From contig CAZVGZ010000016.1 of the NCBI GenBank assembly GCA_964627605.1, positions 1 to 64,000 of the forward strand: a stretch of DNA of 64,000 nt. Reading direction: 5' to 3'. Both the position numbers and the translations under genes were made by a program. The notes below the pieces were generated by a model, which saw only the letters and a program-made list of their open reading frames with translations, was not told where the DNA came from and did not search any database. The stretch's first letter is position 1. Each line of letters opens with the position of its first letter. Source of the DNA: CAZVGZ01 sp964627605 (lineage in GTDB: Bacteria; Latescibacterota; MWCZ01; CAZVGZ01). Positions 1 through 8,198 of the stretch are shown here, one piece after another.

Positions 1-23
1 TCACGATGGCCCAATACTAACTT

Positions 24-239
24 TCAAAGTGGACCGACTATGAGGGGCAGGTCACAGCAGAACGTATTGAGGACGTATTCCCAATCGGTGCGCCCAAAGA
101 CGAATGTCCTCTCCACCTGAGCCAGATACTCAAAATAGAAATCCCTGTGTTCGGCGGGGCCGTTGAACGGCCAGAAATGAACGTTTTCTATCCGTCCAAC
201 GTCGTAGCACCAAGAAACCTTGACAGAAAACAGCTTCAA
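24..239 (-). pseudogene. Fragment resembling a pectate-lyase-type beta-helix protein
   Basis: A 71-residue reading frame with a TTG start and a stop (TAG) a few codons upstream. Its middle part (around RIENVHFWPFN and FVFGRTDWEYVLNTFC) reads like the repeat core of large right-handed beta-helix proteins of the pectate lyase superfamily, which bind or cleave polysaccharides outside the cell. It is far too short for such an enzyme, has no signal peptide, and its last dozen residues do not continue the pattern. I read it as a decayed internal fragment. The family link is from memory of the motif style, so confidence is low; a chance frame is the alternative. Confidence 0.3.
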
Positions 240-500
240 GAGACACTTGCTGGACTCAGAATTCTACCTAGGAGACAACCGTCGGCTGCGCGAACTAGGG
301 CTGATATGACTTTGCCAATCCCAAACTGGTGGCGATAGAGGCCGGTTCGAGCCAGTTGACGCTCGACCATGTTTCATTGTCAGGCTCCGCTAGGCCAGCC
401 CCATTATCAGATCCAGGTATAGGCTCTGCCGCACAAGGTCAAAAGGCTCATAGGTTGACGGACCGCTGGGGCATCAGTATCGTGCAGAAAGGGATCGTAG
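240..500. other. Stretch without a recognisable gene
   Basis: Short open frames occur on both strands but none shows a recognisable motif, a good ribosome binding site or sensible protein composition. It separates the beta-helix fragment from a small membrane protein gene. No promoter or terminator could be defended here. Confidence 0.4.
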
Positions 501-800
501 GTGCCAAGACCGCCGACAGCCAAAATACGGAGTGAGAGAATCGGAACCGCTGACCACTCGAAAAGTCGCCGCGAAGACCTCTACAGGCGACCAAAAAATG
601 ACCATGGCCGTGACGTTATCAATTTCCTCTCGGCATTGGTTTTTGGCATCGGCGTGGCGCTATTGTTGGCTTCGTTGATGACGGGTGAGATCAATATCGA
701 CAGATCGACTATTATGGCAGCCACAATGGTGGTGGTTGGAGGCGTTGTCGCCCGTATGACCCGCCGAGGTCGGAAACGTCGATCACGCCCCCAGAAATAA
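501..800 (+). CDS. Small putative membrane protein, unknown function
   Basis: A 99-residue frame with a GTG start and no convincing Shine-Dalgarno. The first 36 or so residues are polar and may not be translated. From about residue 38 there are two hydrophobic stretches (an ALVFGIGVALLLASL segment and an MAATMVVVGGVVA segment) separated by a short polar turn, followed by an Arg/Lys-rich tail that would sit in the cytoplasm by the positive-inside rule. I do not recognise the family. The hydrophobic pattern is what argues for a real two-helix inner-membrane protein; the true start is uncertain. Confidence 0.45.
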   Translation: MPRPPTAKIRSERIGTADHSKSRREDLYRRPKNDHGRDVINFLSALVFGIGVALLLASLMTGEINIDRSTIMAATMVVVGGVVARMTRRGRKRRSRPQK

Positions 801-824
801 GCCTGAATCAGCAGGCCATAGGTC

Positions 825-1316
825 GTGGCTTTTTTCGCCTCGCTTGCCTGCTCCGGTCAATGGATATCTGCACTTTTGAGCCAACCTCCAGGTGTCGCAT
901 CTGCTGCGCTCGACGAGTGGCCGAGGGTCCAAAATCAGCGAGCCGAGATTTCGGATCGGTTTGAGTCTGCTGAGGGACGTCCACCCAAGGGTATCGAGTT
1001 GTATCCATCGCCAGGACACCTCCATACCCACCACTCACTCAAAGTGATTGCAGATTGGGGCCGAGTGATAGTGGCTGGCGATGCTGTAATGAACCGCGAG
1101 TCTTGTGAAGCCGAAGATGGTTTCAGCAACTCTGTGGATTTTGAGGCGGCGACCGAAACTATCAGGCGCATTAAATCCGATGCTGACTACATATTACCCG
1201 GCCACGGAAATTTTTCCCGACTGGTTCCTGATAATTGGCGCTTGACGGCGTCATCTAACCTTCGCCAGTCATCCTGTCGAAAAACCCTACCACATCGCCG
1301 TCGCCGTCTTCGTTGA
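825..1316 (+). pseudogene. C-terminal remnant of a metallo-beta-lactamase-fold hydrolase
   Basis: From about residue 51 the product has the second half of a metallo-beta-lactamase fold: a PSPGH motif with its metal-binding His, a VIVAGDAV strand with the bridging Asp, and a YILPGHG motif with the last His ligand. The N-terminal half with the HxHxDH metal site is absent, and the first 50 residues look unrelated to the fold. Beyond the last His the frame runs 62 bases into the 3' end of the convergent aldolase gene, giving an Arg-rich nonsense tail. A protein with half of the dinuclear zinc site cannot be a normal hydrolase, so I call it a truncated remnant rather than a gene. Confidence 0.55.
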
Positions 1317-2247
1317 ACTCTATTGCGTTGCGAGGATGCTGATTGAGGAGGCCAGTTATCATGTACCCCATGTCCGGTCCCCACTGAAGGTTTTCGCGCA
1401 GCGGCTCGATGAATTCCTGAATGCACTTGATGATGGGTCTGAGTTTGAATTTGGGGTTGTGTAAGAACCCCACCAACAGCTCCATCGGACAGTTGCCCGC
1501 GCCACGTCCGAGCCCCGCCATGCTCGCATCCAACATGGTCGCGCCCTTGATCGCGCCCTCAATCGTGTTTGCGTAGGCGAGCTGCTGGTTATTGTGCGCG
1601 TGGACACCCACTTTCTTGCCGCTCGCTTTGGCGCTCTCAAGAAACTTGTCCAAAAGGAAGTGGACCTGCTCACGGTAGAGCGAACCAAAGCTGTCAACCA
1701 CATAAAGTGTTTCAACTTCCGAGGTCGATAGCGCCTCCAACGCCTCATCCACTTCCCGCTCCCTGACAGCAGATATGGCCATCAGGTTGATGGTTGTCTC
1801 ATACCCCTTGTCGTGGGCGTCTTTTATCATTTCCAACGCCAGCGGAACCTGGTGAATGTACGATGCCACCCTGATCATGTCCAATGGGCTCTGGTCACAT
1901 GGAACTATGTCATCTCTAAAGTCTGATTTCTCAGCGTCCGCCATCGCAGACAGCTTGACATCGGAGTCGTTCTCCCCGACGACCCGCTTGAGGTCGTCTT
2001 CCGAACAGTGCCTCCACGCTCCGAATTCGTCAGTGCTGAAAATCCGCTTGGCGTTCTTATAGCCGATCTCCATATAGTCTATCCCGGCATCAATACAAGC
2101 CTGATAGACCGATTTCACGACGTCGTCCTCGAACTTGTGGTTATTCATCAGACCACCGTCTCGGATTGTGCAGTCCATGACTTTGAGGTCGGGGACGAAG
2201 GATACCCACTGTTTGGCGTCGCTATTCTCTTGTGCTACCTCTGGCAT
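1255..2247 (-). CDS. HMGL-like (DRE-TIM) aldolase family protein
   Basis: A TIM-barrel metal-dependent aldolase/acyltransferase of the family that holds 4-hydroxy-2-oxovalerate aldolase, homocitrate synthase and HMG-CoA lyase. Visible signatures are the DCTIRDGG motif near residue 25 (DRE-type metal and base residues), a VVDSFGS strand near 186, a HAHNN metal site near 216 and a GLGRGAGNCP loop further on. At 330 residues it is the size of the lyase-only members without a regulatory domain. The frame opens at a TTG (2253), but an AAGGA box at 2255-2259 lies 7 bases before the ATG at 2247, which I prefer. The substrate cannot be told; pyruvate-aldol type chemistry is the family norm. It converges on the metallo-beta-lactamase remnant. 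Confidence 0.85.
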   Translation of the reverse strand: MPEVAQENSDAKQWVSFVPDLKVMDCTIRDGGLMNNHKFEDDVVKSVYQACIDAGIDYMEIGYKNAKRIFSTDEFGAWRHCSEDDLKRVVGENDSDVKLSAMADAEKSDFRDDIVPCDQSPLDMIRVASYIHQVPLALEMIKDAHDKGYETTINLMAISAVREREVDEALEALSTSEVETLYVVDSFGSLYREQVHFLLDKFLESAKASGKKVGVHAHNNQQLAYANTIEGAIKGATMLDASMAGLGRGAGNCPMELLVGFLHNPKFKLRPIIKCIQEFIEPLRENLQWGPDMGYMITGLLNQHPRNAIEFNEDGDGDVVGFFDRMTGEG

Positions 2248-2353
2248 TTCCAAATCCTTCTTGGAGTCGGTTGCTAATCATGTAATGACGGCCACGAAAC
2301 GTACGCTATAGAAGTCTGGGCCACAACGAGTGCGGCCTGATGGAGACGGTCAG

Positions 2354-2599
2354 TCACCCCTGGGACAGCCGGTCGCGCATCTCATCGGGCATATGTGCCA
2401 GGTCTATCTGGCAGATGCCGGTGACATCCGAGTTATACAGTACCATCTGTCCATCAGGGCTGAACTGGGGGTGTGGGTGAGTCCACTGAGGGTGCCCGGC
2501 GGCGTTTCCAGGATGGACCAGCAACTCCTGTCTCTTGTTGGGGATATCGCGATCAGCCCAGACAACCGATACCTGGCGGCTGGCAATGGTATCTGGCAT
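2354..2599 (-). pseudogene. C-terminal fragment of an oligogalacturonide-lyase/TolB-type propeller
   Basis: The last 60 or so residues of this frame contain HPHPQFSPDG followed by a VLYNSD strand and an IDLAHMP ending. This matches the final blade of TolB-like propellers such as oligogalacturonide lyase, where HPHPSFSPDG is typical. Only one blade of an expected seven remains. The start of recognisable similarity, near 2530, abuts a WD40-like fragment on the other strand, so two unrelated broken genes meet there. No function is expected. Confidence 0.5.
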
Positions 2600-2808
2600 A
2601 TTGAGGATGGTCGGCTCGTGAGACTTTTTGATTGGAAGTTGCCAGCGTACGACCGGCGATCGAGCAAGATTCTGTGCTCCCCTTCTATGGGTCCTTTTTG
2701 AAGTGACTGGACTGGACTCCCGATGGTCGCCATCTGATCTCTACAGTCGAACACCTGACCATCTACTCAGACTACCGGATGGACATCTGGGGAGTGCCCG
2801 ACGAGTAG
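2531..2808 (+). pseudogene. Frameshifted WD40-like propeller fragment
   Basis: Two beta-propeller blades are readable in two different frames. The first frame gives IAISPDNRYLAAGNG and then stops at 2699-2701. The second, shifted by one base from about 2712, gives LDWTPDGRHLIST and an IWGVPDE ending before TAG at 2806-2808. The SPDNRYLA and TPDGRHLI pattern is the usual WD40/TolB blade signature. There is no start, and the pieces are too short to form a propeller, so this is a decayed 3' end of a longer gene. Confidence 0.5.
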
Positions 2809-2869
2809 CGCTTGTGGTAAGTTGTAGATTCGGTCGTCGACTCATCCCCTCCATGAAGAACCGTCACCG

Positions 2870-3400
2870 ATGCTGTTTCGAACATCGTCTGCCACTATTC
2901 TCCTGTGCCTGTGCCTTGTCAGCTGCGAGAGTCGGCAGCAACGTTTGACAACCCCTGTGGATATTGAGAGGGTGATTGTTACGCCCACCAGCGAGGGATT
3001 TGACATAGGGTTCATTCTTCAGGACGTCGAAGGCAATCCGACCATTCTCCTCATGGGCAAAGGGATGCTGCTCATCGAGGATTTTGATCCAGACAGCGCC
3101 ATCGACCTCGAGGACAGCACCGGCGCGCTGTTTAGAAAGACCCTCAACTTCTCCCGCAACGATTTCGAGCGCGAGGAGTACTGGACAGGCGCACGAGAGC
3201 GCGTGACCGACATCTGTCAGCTCGGTATATTCCCATATGACAGGTTTGATCGACAGCCCACACATAAGCGGGGCCGCGTGAGGATAGCTGTTATCTGGCC
3301 TGTGGGGCCGCTCATCGGCACCGCCGAAGTCACTTTTCCCGATTCTATCGTTCAGCTAGGAATCCAGCATGTCAGTGATGCAGATACAGTCCGACAGTAG
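2870..3400 (+). CDS. Putative lipoprotein, unknown function
   Basis: A 176-residue product beginning with a short basic/hydrophobic leader that ends in LVSC, a good lipobox, so Cys19 is the likely lipidation site and the protein is probably anchored to a membrane facing the periplasm. The mature part is mostly beta-strand-like and acidic, with alternating hydrophobic residues; I do not recognise a domain. The ribosome binding site is weak. It lies just downstream of the propeller fragments and 57 bases before the methyltransferase gene, on the same strand, so it could be the first gene of that group, but nothing in its sequence ties it to methylation. Confidence 0.6.
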   Translation: MLFRTSSATILLCLCLVSCESRQQRLTTPVDIERVIVTPTSEGFDIGFILQDVEGNPTILLMGKGMLLIEDFDPDSAIDLEDSTGALFRKTLNFSRNDFEREEYWTGARERVTDICQLGIFPYDRFDRQPTHKRGRVRIAVIWPVGPLIGTAEVTFPDSIVQLGIQHVSDADTVRQ

Positions 3401-3457
3401 TAGTCAATTTTTGGCCGATGGCAACTCCGTGACAGCTCTGGTCGAAGAGACCGTCTG

Positions 3458-4279
3458 ATGGCAGGCAGCAACGGCCAAGAGCATCGCGAGATGCTTGAGC
3501 TTAACCAAAAGCAGACCTCCTACTACGAGGCAGGAGCCGATCGCAGCGCTGGGTTGCCCACCCGTCTTTGGACGATAATCCGAGACGTGATGGAGCAGGT
3601 GCGCGTCGCCATCAACGTTGACGCAGACCTCTATACCAAGCATTGGGACTGGTTGGGCGATCTGTCCGACAAGCGGGTGCTCGATCTCGGCTGTTATGAA
3701 GGAAACCCGCTGAGCCTCCAGATCGCAGAGAGATCAGCTTCATATCTGGGGATCGACCTAAGCGCACGGGCGATCGGGATACTGGACGAAAAGCTTTCGC
3801 ACATAGAACACGCTCACGCTGAGGTCGCAGACTTCCTCTCACCCGATTTTATACATGAGTTTGATGTCATATACGCTCGCAGCGTCGCGCACCATTTCAA
3901 ATATTTTGATGCCTTTCTAGGCATTCTTAATCAACGGCTGCGTCCAGGCGGTATCGTCGTTACTTTTGACCCGCTGGAGACCTCTCTTCCCATCAAAATC
4001 GCCCGTGCGCTCTATCGCCCGTTCCAGACCGACGCGGCTTGGGAGTGGCCGTTTCGACGCAGGAATTTTTACCAAATTCAGGACCATTTTGAGATCGCGG
4101 AGGTTTTTGGGATCATGGGGCGGGCAAAATGGGCTGTTCCTCTGGCGTTATTTGGAAAAAAGCTGGCGATCCGGGTTGGCCGACGTTTTCACGCAGACGA
4201 TCTGGTGCAGAGCAGACAGCTTGGCCGGGGGCTTTGGAGGTGTATGGCGGTGAGTATGTGCTGGCGAAAACGGGATTAA
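3458..4279 (+). CDS. Class I SAM-dependent methyltransferase
   Basis: Residues about 70-180 form a Rossmann-type methyltransferase. Motif I is VLDLGCYEGN, the acidic end of strand 2 is YLGIDLS, motif II is FDVIYARSVAHH, and an LRPGGIVV loop follows. These bind S-adenosylmethionine. The Asp after LGI should hold the ribose. At 273 residues the protein has an N-terminal helical cap and a C-terminal extension that may bind the acceptor; the acceptor is unknown. Two co-directional genes follow at 43 and 15 bases, an uncharacterised beta-sandwich protein and an ATP-grasp ligase, suggesting an operon that modifies and ligates one small molecule or peptide. Confidence 0.8.
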   Translation: MAGSNGQEHREMLELNQKQTSYYEAGADRSAGLPTRLWTIIRDVMEQVRVAINVDADLYTKHWDWLGDLSDKRVLDLGCYEGNPLSLQIAERSASYLGIDLSARAIGILDEKLSHIEHAHAEVADFLSPDFIHEFDVIYARSVAHHFKYFDAFLGILNQRLRPGGIVVTFDPLETSLPIKIARALYRPFQTDAAWEWPFRRRNFYQIQDHFEIAEVFGIMGRAKWAVPLALFGKKLAIRVGRRFHADDLVQSRQLGRGLWRCMAVSMCWRKRD

Positions 4280-4322
4280 TGCCCAGACAGTCGCGGCCCG
4301 CCGAAGCGAAAGGAGTCGCGTG

Positions 4323-5183
4323 ATGAGCAGAGGTGTCAACGAGGTTGCGCACGCCCTTCAGGCCGGAGATATAGGCGGGACAGCAGACCATGGTGCAGGG
4401 CGGCGGGAGTACAGCGGCCTCTGGTCGCTCACTTCGGTACACCAGCCCCATTCGGCGTTCGTAGGTAGCTACGCAGGGCTTATTTTTGGTCACCATCGCT
4501 CGGAAAACGGTAGACAACCACCCGTCAACGTCGAACGGACCGGCCCAACAGAAGTAACGATGCAGAGGTCGATGGGCGGGCTCAATACCAAGGGCGTCTA
4601 TCGCCTGACCCCACCGAACTACATCGACTACGAGGTTACCACAGAAGCGACCGAGTCGATCGATTTCCCTCATCTTAGCTGGTGCTGCTACATGAACTCA
4701 CCAGAAGATGGGGACATAAGATTTCGGTTGGATGGTAGATGGGTAACAGGACACTCACCCAAACACGGCATTGAGGCCACATACTGCCCAAAATCGTTGG
4801 TTGACATTAGGGAGGAGCTGAACCGGTATCCCCTGGAATCGCTGGAGCTGGAAAATGGATACCGCAAAGGTTTTCACACCGGCTACAGCTACCAGCGCTT
4901 CGACAGACCGTTCTACTACGGCCGCATCCGCAATATGGCGTATATCGTTATGTTCGACCGCTACCACGACATCCGGTTTTTGATTTCGTCTTCCGGCGGT
5001 GGAATATCGGTAGTGCCCGGACTGACCTGCCAGGCATGGGACTGGATGTGGCTGCCTGATAGTCTCGCTGTAAATGCCCCCAAAACCCTCCGCACGCGAG
5101 TGGTATACAAACCGTATCTGGACGACGACGATGTTTTCTCCGAATACGAAAAATTCGCCACGCATTTCCCCTCGCCTGCATAG
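4323..5183 (+). CDS. Conserved protein of unknown function, beta-sandwich type
   Basis: A 286-residue protein rich in aromatic residues and beta-strand patterns. The segment YSGLWSLT through FVGSYAGLIFGH, and the later TPPNYIDYEV stretch, resemble a family of uncharacterised proteins I associate with Planctomycetes- and Poribacteria-type genomes; no function is known to me. No signal peptide is seen, so it is probably cytosolic. The frame can open at GTG 4320, but AGGAG at 4311-4315 is 7 bases from the ATG at 4323 and only 4 from the GTG, so ATG is preferred. It sits between the methyltransferase and ATP-grasp genes with short spacers, so a shared pathway is likely. Confidence 0.65.
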   Translation: MSRGVNEVAHALQAGDIGGTADHGAGRREYSGLWSLTSVHQPHSAFVGSYAGLIFGHHRSENGRQPPVNVERTGPTEVTMQRSMGGLNTKGVYRLTPPNYIDYEVTTEATESIDFPHLSWCCYMNSPEDGDIRFRLDGRWVTGHSPKHGIEATYCPKSLVDIREELNRYPLESLELENGYRKGFHTGYSYQRFDRPFYYGRIRNMAYIVMFDRYHDIRFLISSSGGGISVVPGLTCQAWDWMWLPDSLAVNAPKTLRTRVVYKPYLDDDDVFSEYEKFATHFPSPA

Positions 5184-5198
5184 ATTACCGACTTACCC

Positions 5199-6638
5199 GT
5201 GCCTGACACGCTTGATGCTGCCCGCCAAATAGCCGAGACAGAGCTCGGCCGCGGCGGCGGTTTGCTCTATAATCCCATCGCCTGGAACCTGATACTGCTC
5301 CACGCGATTCTGACCGAAATCTGCGCAGAATACGGGTCGCTTTCACAGATCAGGTCAAACCAGAATATGGGCGGTCTCTCAACTCCACTGAAGATCACGG
5401 TGGAGCAGAGCGTGAGCCGCTGGTTGGATCACCCAGCCACATCGACTGCGCTGCTGTCTTTTCCGCCCAGTTGGTATCATCAGCGGCTGACCGAACTGGT
5501 GTTCGACCGTATTTTGAGCGAACCGTTGGCCCCCCCTGTTCTGCTGTCGCCCGAAAAAGAGGCTGGACCGCCAAACGACCTACCATTCTGGGCGGTGGTC
5601 TATAACGACACGTCGCAAATCGCCAACGAACTCTACGTGTTGATGATCGACGCATACGCAGCCGAGGAGCGCACCGTTGTTGGCATTCATATCGACGACA
5701 TCGAACAGTCTGCAACCGAAAAAACGATATGGTGGGATGAGGACGCCGATGTGCTGCGCGAGGCGGAGTTGATTGACCCGATCATATTCGACGGCGCCCT
5801 GTTGTTGGGCTTGGGGCCTGATCGTGAAGCTGAGAGTCACGGCAAAATCCGGCAGCGGCTGGGGCAGATGAAACTACTGAACCCGCCAGAAGCCGCGAAG
5901 CGGTGTGATGACAAATCTGCTGCCCTGAAACTCTGGAGTCAGTTCGGAGTACCATCACCTGCAACAGCCTCTATCGACCCCAGGGCCAGCCATGTCAACG
6001 TCACGGAAGCCATCAATGAGCTGCCAGCAGGAGACGCATACATTAGCAAGCCGGTGTCAGGTACCGGTGCCACGGGGGTGCACTTTTGGAACAGTGCGGA
6101 GGTAACTGACGACGTCATGCGAGAGTTGTATGACCATCCATTCTTGATACAGACTTGGGTACGCCTAGCGATGACTGTACACCCGTTTTCTGGGGCAGTA
6201 GTACCGTTCGTACTGCGTCTGCATGTAGTCGATGGATCTGTCGAATCCGGCTACGCGGTTGTCGGCAACTCACCTGAAGATCGCGTCATCTCTGTGGCCA
6301 GAGGGGCACGGCCCACACCGATCGACAGAGCGATGGCGCAGGTCTTTGTCGCCGGTGTCCAACGTGCGGTGACGCAAAAGGAGTGGCAGGGGATTTGCCA
6401 GGTCGCCGAAAGCGCTCATAGCGCCATCAACAGCGGCCTGACAGAGTCAGAAGAGATTCGAATTACCGGGATAGACCTCGTACCAACAGACCAAAACGGC
6501 AATCTTGTCGGTGTGGTTCTCGAAGCGAACGCCCGTCCGGCGGGCTTAGCCCACGGGCGAGCGGTTGGACGCGACCCTCTAATGGCCCGAAGGCCTACTG
6601 TAAGCGAAAAGCTGTGGGGGTGCAGACAGACCAAATGA
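5199..6638 (+). CDS. ATP-grasp superfamily ligase
   Basis: A 479-residue protein. Residues 1-130 are an unfamiliar N-terminal region; 130-220 look like the pre-ATP-grasp alpha/beta domain. Residues 235-460 are an ATP-grasp fold: CDDKSAALKLW (first nucleotide Lys), YISKPVSGTGATGVHF (second Lys and Gly-rich loop), FLIQTW at the adenine hinge, and LEANARPAG with the Glu and Asn that chelate magnesium. The family activates a carboxylate as acyl phosphate and joins it to an amine or thiol. The substrate is unknown. The start is GTG, 15 bases after the preceding gene, which suggests co-translation with it. Nothing co-directional follows for 369 bases. Confidence 0.75.
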   Translation: MPDTLDAARQIAETELGRGGGLLYNPIAWNLILLHAILTEICAEYGSLSQIRSNQNMGGLSTPLKITVEQSVSRWLDHPATSTALLSFPPSWYHQRLTELVFDRILSEPLAPPVLLSPEKEAGPPNDLPFWAVVYNDTSQIANELYVLMIDAYAAEERTVVGIHIDDIEQSATEKTIWWDEDADVLREAELIDPIIFDGALLLGLGPDREAESHGKIRQRLGQMKLLNPPEAAKRCDDKSAALKLWSQFGVPSPATASIDPRASHVNVTEAINELPAGDAYISKPVSGTGATGVHFWNSAEVTDDVMRELYDHPFLIQTWVRLAMTVHPFSGAVVPFVLRLHVVDGSVESGYAVVGNSPEDRVISVARGARPTPIDRAMAQVFVAGVQRAVTQKEWQGICQVAESAHSAINSGLTESEEIRITGIDLVPTDQNGNLVGVVLEANARPAGLAHGRAVGRDPLMARRPTVSEKLWGCRQTK

Positions 6639-7007
6639 TTTGCCGTGGTTGTAGGCGCAGTGGTCGGCTCATTTCATATTCCTCTATTCGGCCCTGAGAA
6701 GCGGTTTGATGGACTGTTTTTTTAGCGCTACCGGATTTCTCGACGTTGTGCTGCCTGCGAGCCTCTCTCAATAGTATAATTGTACGCTGACGACGCCAAG
6801 TTCGGCGCGTAGTGAAGTCGTTGCTCCAAGCTCTTTTGCTTGACTAGAAAGCCGTCGAAGATTATTATTGAGTAAGTCGATCATCTTTGTCAAGTTTAAC
6901 CGAAAAGCGGAACCTGGATGTAGGACACGCGTTCAACAGTCCTCCACCCGGTTAATGAATCGGCCTAACGCCGTCATACATCGGAACTGATCTACTTAGG
7001 AGTATTA
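6639..7007. other. Intergenic region upstream of the rhodanese-E1 gene
   Basis: No firm gene is seen. A TATAAT box lies at 6775-6780 on the + strand but has no matching -35 element at 16-18 bases. On the - strand a 38-codon frame (6768-6884) opens with ATG and has normal composition but no known motif; I do not count it as a gene. A ribosome binding site TTAGGAG at 6996-7002 serves the ATG at 7008. Confidence 0.4.
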
Positions 7008-8198
7008 ATGCCTATCTCATCGAGAGAACTAATAGCGAAAGTCACAGCGAGCATCAGTGAAATGGATGTCCATCAGGTGAACGACGCCATTCAGAGCGGC
7101 GAGGGCGGGATGGTGCTGGACATCCGCGAGCGTGACGAGTTCTCACAAGGATATATCCCCACCTCGGTGCATGTCCCGCGTGGATTTCTAGAGCTTCGGA
7201 TCGAAAAACTCGCCAGAAATCACGACGAACCGATAATCCTATACTGCGCTGGCGGCATCCGCTCGGCGTTGGCCGCCCGCTCATTGGAGGAGATGGGATA
7301 CACAGGTGTTGTTTCGATGTCAGGCGGGTTCGCCCACTGGAAAAACGCCGGGTACAAGATCGTTCAGGAGCGACTGCTTAGCGAAGATGAGATGCAGCGG
7401 TTCAGTCGCCACATTATGCTTCCAGAGATCGGTGAAGAAGGACAAGGGCGACTGCTTGACGCCAAAGTACTGTTGGTAGGAGCCGGAGGATTAGGTTGCC
7501 CAGCAGGGCAATATCTGGCGGCAGCCGGTGTCGGCACTCTGGGCATTGTTGACGCCGATGTTGTTGATCTGTCCAATCTTCAGCGTCAGGTACTTCACGG
7601 CACCAGCGACGTGGGACGCCCGAAAGTCATCTCCGCCATGGAGAGCATCGCGGAGATGAACCCCGGTGTCGATGTGCGGACCTACCGCGAGCATGTCACC
7701 TCTGAGAACGTCATGGACATCATCGCCGACTATGATATCATAGTCAACGGTTGTGACAACTTCCCTACCCGCTACCTGCTAAGCGATGCCGCAGTATTCA
7801 CCGGCAAGACGCTGGTGGATGGTTCCATTTTCGGTTTTGAAGGCCAGGCGACGGTATTCAAGCCCAACGACGGACCGTGCTATAGATGCCTCTATCCAGT
7901 ACCGCCGCCTCCAGGTCTGGTGCCAAGCTGCGACGAAAACGGTGTTCTGGGCGTACTCCCCGGCATCGTGGGGCTCGTACAGTCCACCGAAACTCTCAAG
8001 CTGATCTTGGAGCTAGGCGAGCCGTTGGTGGGGCGTCTGCTCACATTCGACGCTACAACTATGAACTTCCGCACCCTAAAAGCACGGCACGATCCTGGCT
8101 GCCCGGTTTGCGGCGAAAGCCCGACAATCACCGAGCTAATCGACTACGAGCAGTTCTGCGGCCTCCCGCCACGTCGAGAGGCGGCATATAGCAGCTAG
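7008..8198 (+). CDS. Rhodanese-MoeB/ThiF-type E1-like adenylyltransferase fusion
   Basis: Residues 20-118 are a rhodanese domain with the active-site Cys80 in a CAGGIR loop, able to carry a persulfide. Residues 125-385 are a canonical E1-like MoeB/ThiF domain: GAGGLGCP nucleotide loop at 158-165, Asp182 and Asp184 in VDADVVDLSNLQRQ, VNGCDNFPTR near 247, two zinc CxxC pairs (C291/C294 and C365/C368), and a PSCDENGVLG segment. Such enzymes adenylate the C-terminal Gly-Gly of MoaD/ThiS-like carriers and load sulfur for molybdopterin, thiamine, cysteine or tRNA thiolation. In MoeZ/MOCS3 the rhodanese is C-terminal; here it is N-terminal. No carrier protein gene lies nearby. It ends with a 4-base convergent overlap with the next gene. 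Confidence 0.88.
   Translation: MPISSRELIAKVTASISEMDVHQVNDAIQSGEGGMVLDIRERDEFSQGYIPTSVHVPRGFLELRIEKLARNHDEPIILYCAGGIRSALAARSLEEMGYTGVVSMSGGFAHWKNAGYKIVQERLLSEDEMQRFSRHIMLPEIGEEGQGRLLDAKVLLVGAGGLGCPAGQYLAAAGVGTLGIVDADVVDLSNLQRQVLHGTSDVGRPKVISAMESIAEMNPGVDVRTYREHVTSENVMDIIADYDIIVNGCDNFPTRYLLSDAAVFTGKTLVDGSIFGFEGQATVFKPNDGPCYRCLYPVPPPPGLVPSCDENGVLGVLPGIVGLVQSTETLKLILELGEPLVGRLLTFDATTMNFRTLKARHDPGCPVCGESPTITELIDYEQFCGLPPRREAAYSS

Noticed and set aside
6768..6884. 38-codon frame on the - strand between the ATP-grasp and rhodanese-E1 genes
   Set aside because: Plausible amino-acid composition but no motif or ribosome binding site; kept only as a note in the intergenic entry.
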